Position numbers and translations under genes: made by a program. Below, piece after piece: positions 63,511 to 64,000 of a stretch of 64,000 nucleotides of DNA. Every line of letters starts with the position of its first letter. Positions within the stretch are counted from its first letter, which is position 1. Where the stretch lies: contig NZ_JAJOYR010000001.1 of the NCBI RefSeq assembly GCF_021202945.1, forward strand, positions 1,488,001-1,552,000, given 5' to 3'. This DNA comes from Stenotrophomonas sp. SY1 (lineage in GTDB: Bacteria; Pseudomonadota; Gammaproteobacteria; Xanthomonadales; Xanthomonadaceae). Below the pieces are notes generated by a model that was given only the letters and a program-made list of their open reading frames with translations, ran no database searches and was not told the DNA's origin.

Positions 63511-64000
63511 TCAGAACTGGCCGCCGAAGGTGAACTGCAACCGCTCGATCTCGTCGCCGTCTTCCTTCTTCAGCGGGAAGGCATAGCTGATCGAGATCGG
63601 GCCGACCGGGGCGCGCCACAGCAGGGCGACACCGGCCGAAGCACGCAGCTCGTTGGCCTTGAAGTTGTCGATGCCGCTGTAGACGTTGCCGAAGTCGAAG
63701 AACGCCGAAACACGGGCCGACGGGCTGTCGAACAGTTTCGGGAAGTAGGCTTCGATCGAGCCGACCGTCTTCACCGAGCCACCCAGCGGCTGGCCGTTGT
63801 AGTAGCCGCCGATCGCTTCCGAACGTGGGCCGAGGGTGTTGTCTTCGAAGCCGCGCACCGAGTTGGTGCCGCCGGCGTAGAAGTTCTCGAAGAACGGCAG
63901 GCCCGACGCCGTCACCTGGCGGTGCTTGGCGGTTGGGTTGGTGGCGCAGTCGACCACCGTGGTGGTGGCGGCCGACGTGTCGGTGGCCGGAACGTCGTTC
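63511..64000 (-). CDS. bamA: BamA (outer membrane protein assembly factor), C-terminal part
   Basis: Core of the outer-membrane protein insertion machine; only the last ~160 residues are in the window and the frame is open to its end. The beta-barrel end includes ENFYAGGTNSVRGFEDNTLGPR (the conserved VRGF of loop 6), FFDFGNVYSG, LRASAGVALLWRAPVGPISISYAFPL and the C-terminal LQFTFGGQF, with the terminal Phe needed for recognition. bamA before lpxD is the conserved order. Confidence 0.93.
   Translation of the reverse strand, partial: NDVPATDTSAATTTVVDCATNPTAKHRQVTASGLPFFENFYAGGTNSVRGFEDNTLGPRSEAIGGYYNGQPLGGSVKTVGSIEAYFPKLFDSPSARVSAFFDFGNVYSGIDNFKANELRASAGVALLWRAPVGPISISYAFPLKKEDGDEIERLQFTFGGQF

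Overview
The window is a high-GC, gene-dense chromosomal segment of a gammaproteobacterium in the Xanthomonadaceae, most probably Stenotrophomonas. The clearest marker is a set of GTAG-ended short palindromes (SMAG-type: gtagtgccgag..ctcggcac and gtagagcggag..ctccgct). Also in keeping are a Xanthomonas-type nucleotide pyrophosphatase, a PhaZ-type depolymerase, a large TonB-dependent receptor and a bamA-lpxD-fabZ-lpxA-lpxB-rnhB block. I found no tRNA, rRNA, CRISPR array, insertion sequence or phage gene. It reads as core genome with small accessory insertions.

Layout. 1-13 kb: the 3' part of a penicillin-binding protein 1C gene; a peroxiredoxin/ferritin pair; Hsp20 and a CbpA-type J-protein; a secreted NPP; a coupled Ada-AlkA/Ogt alkylation-repair pair; a ClpP-like lipoprotein with a DUF4019 protein; a ubiquinone hydroxylase; and an S4-domain protein. 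12-25 kb: a DeaD helicase, two diguanylate cyclases flanking RluF, an EamA transporter, DUF72 and VOC proteins, a serine beta-lactamase-like protein and an ABC exporter. 24.7-29 kb: nine small minus-strand genes (DUF1993, DUF1801, CsaA, ParB-like, GNAT, NTF2-like, bacterial PH domain and others).

29.3-37.3 kb holds the most distinctive locus: a phosphonatase-like HAD hydrolase, a DUF5690 transporter and a TIGR03364-type FAD oxidoreductase, then a divergent PhnF-type GntR regulator, a PhnM-type hydrolase and a TonB-dependent receptor. No C-P lyase core (phnGHIJKL) is present here. A shared CTAGACA site lies before each of the three plus-strand starts in the locus, one of them in the phnF-phnM divergent gap, which suggests one regulon for an organophosphonate.

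37.4-50 kb: mixed envelope and stress genes, including a DUF885 lipoprotein peptidase, an OsmC protein and a periplasmic cyclophilin. Two small regulatory modules carry perfect palindromes: PadR plus a HAAS/sensor membrane protein, and TetR plus a paired SMR exporter. PhaZ, a methyltransferase and a HemJ-like protein follow. 50.5-64 kb: accA and dnaE, then a 3.5-kb block (DUF1232-like protein, a membrane winged-helix/TPR regulator and a small secreted protein) placed between dnaE and the rnhB-lpxB-lpxA-fabZ-lpxD-bamA genes. The last gene, bamA, is cut by the window end.

Most intergenic spaces carry paired inverted short repeats of three families. One GTAG repeat supplies the stop codon of the NPP gene.
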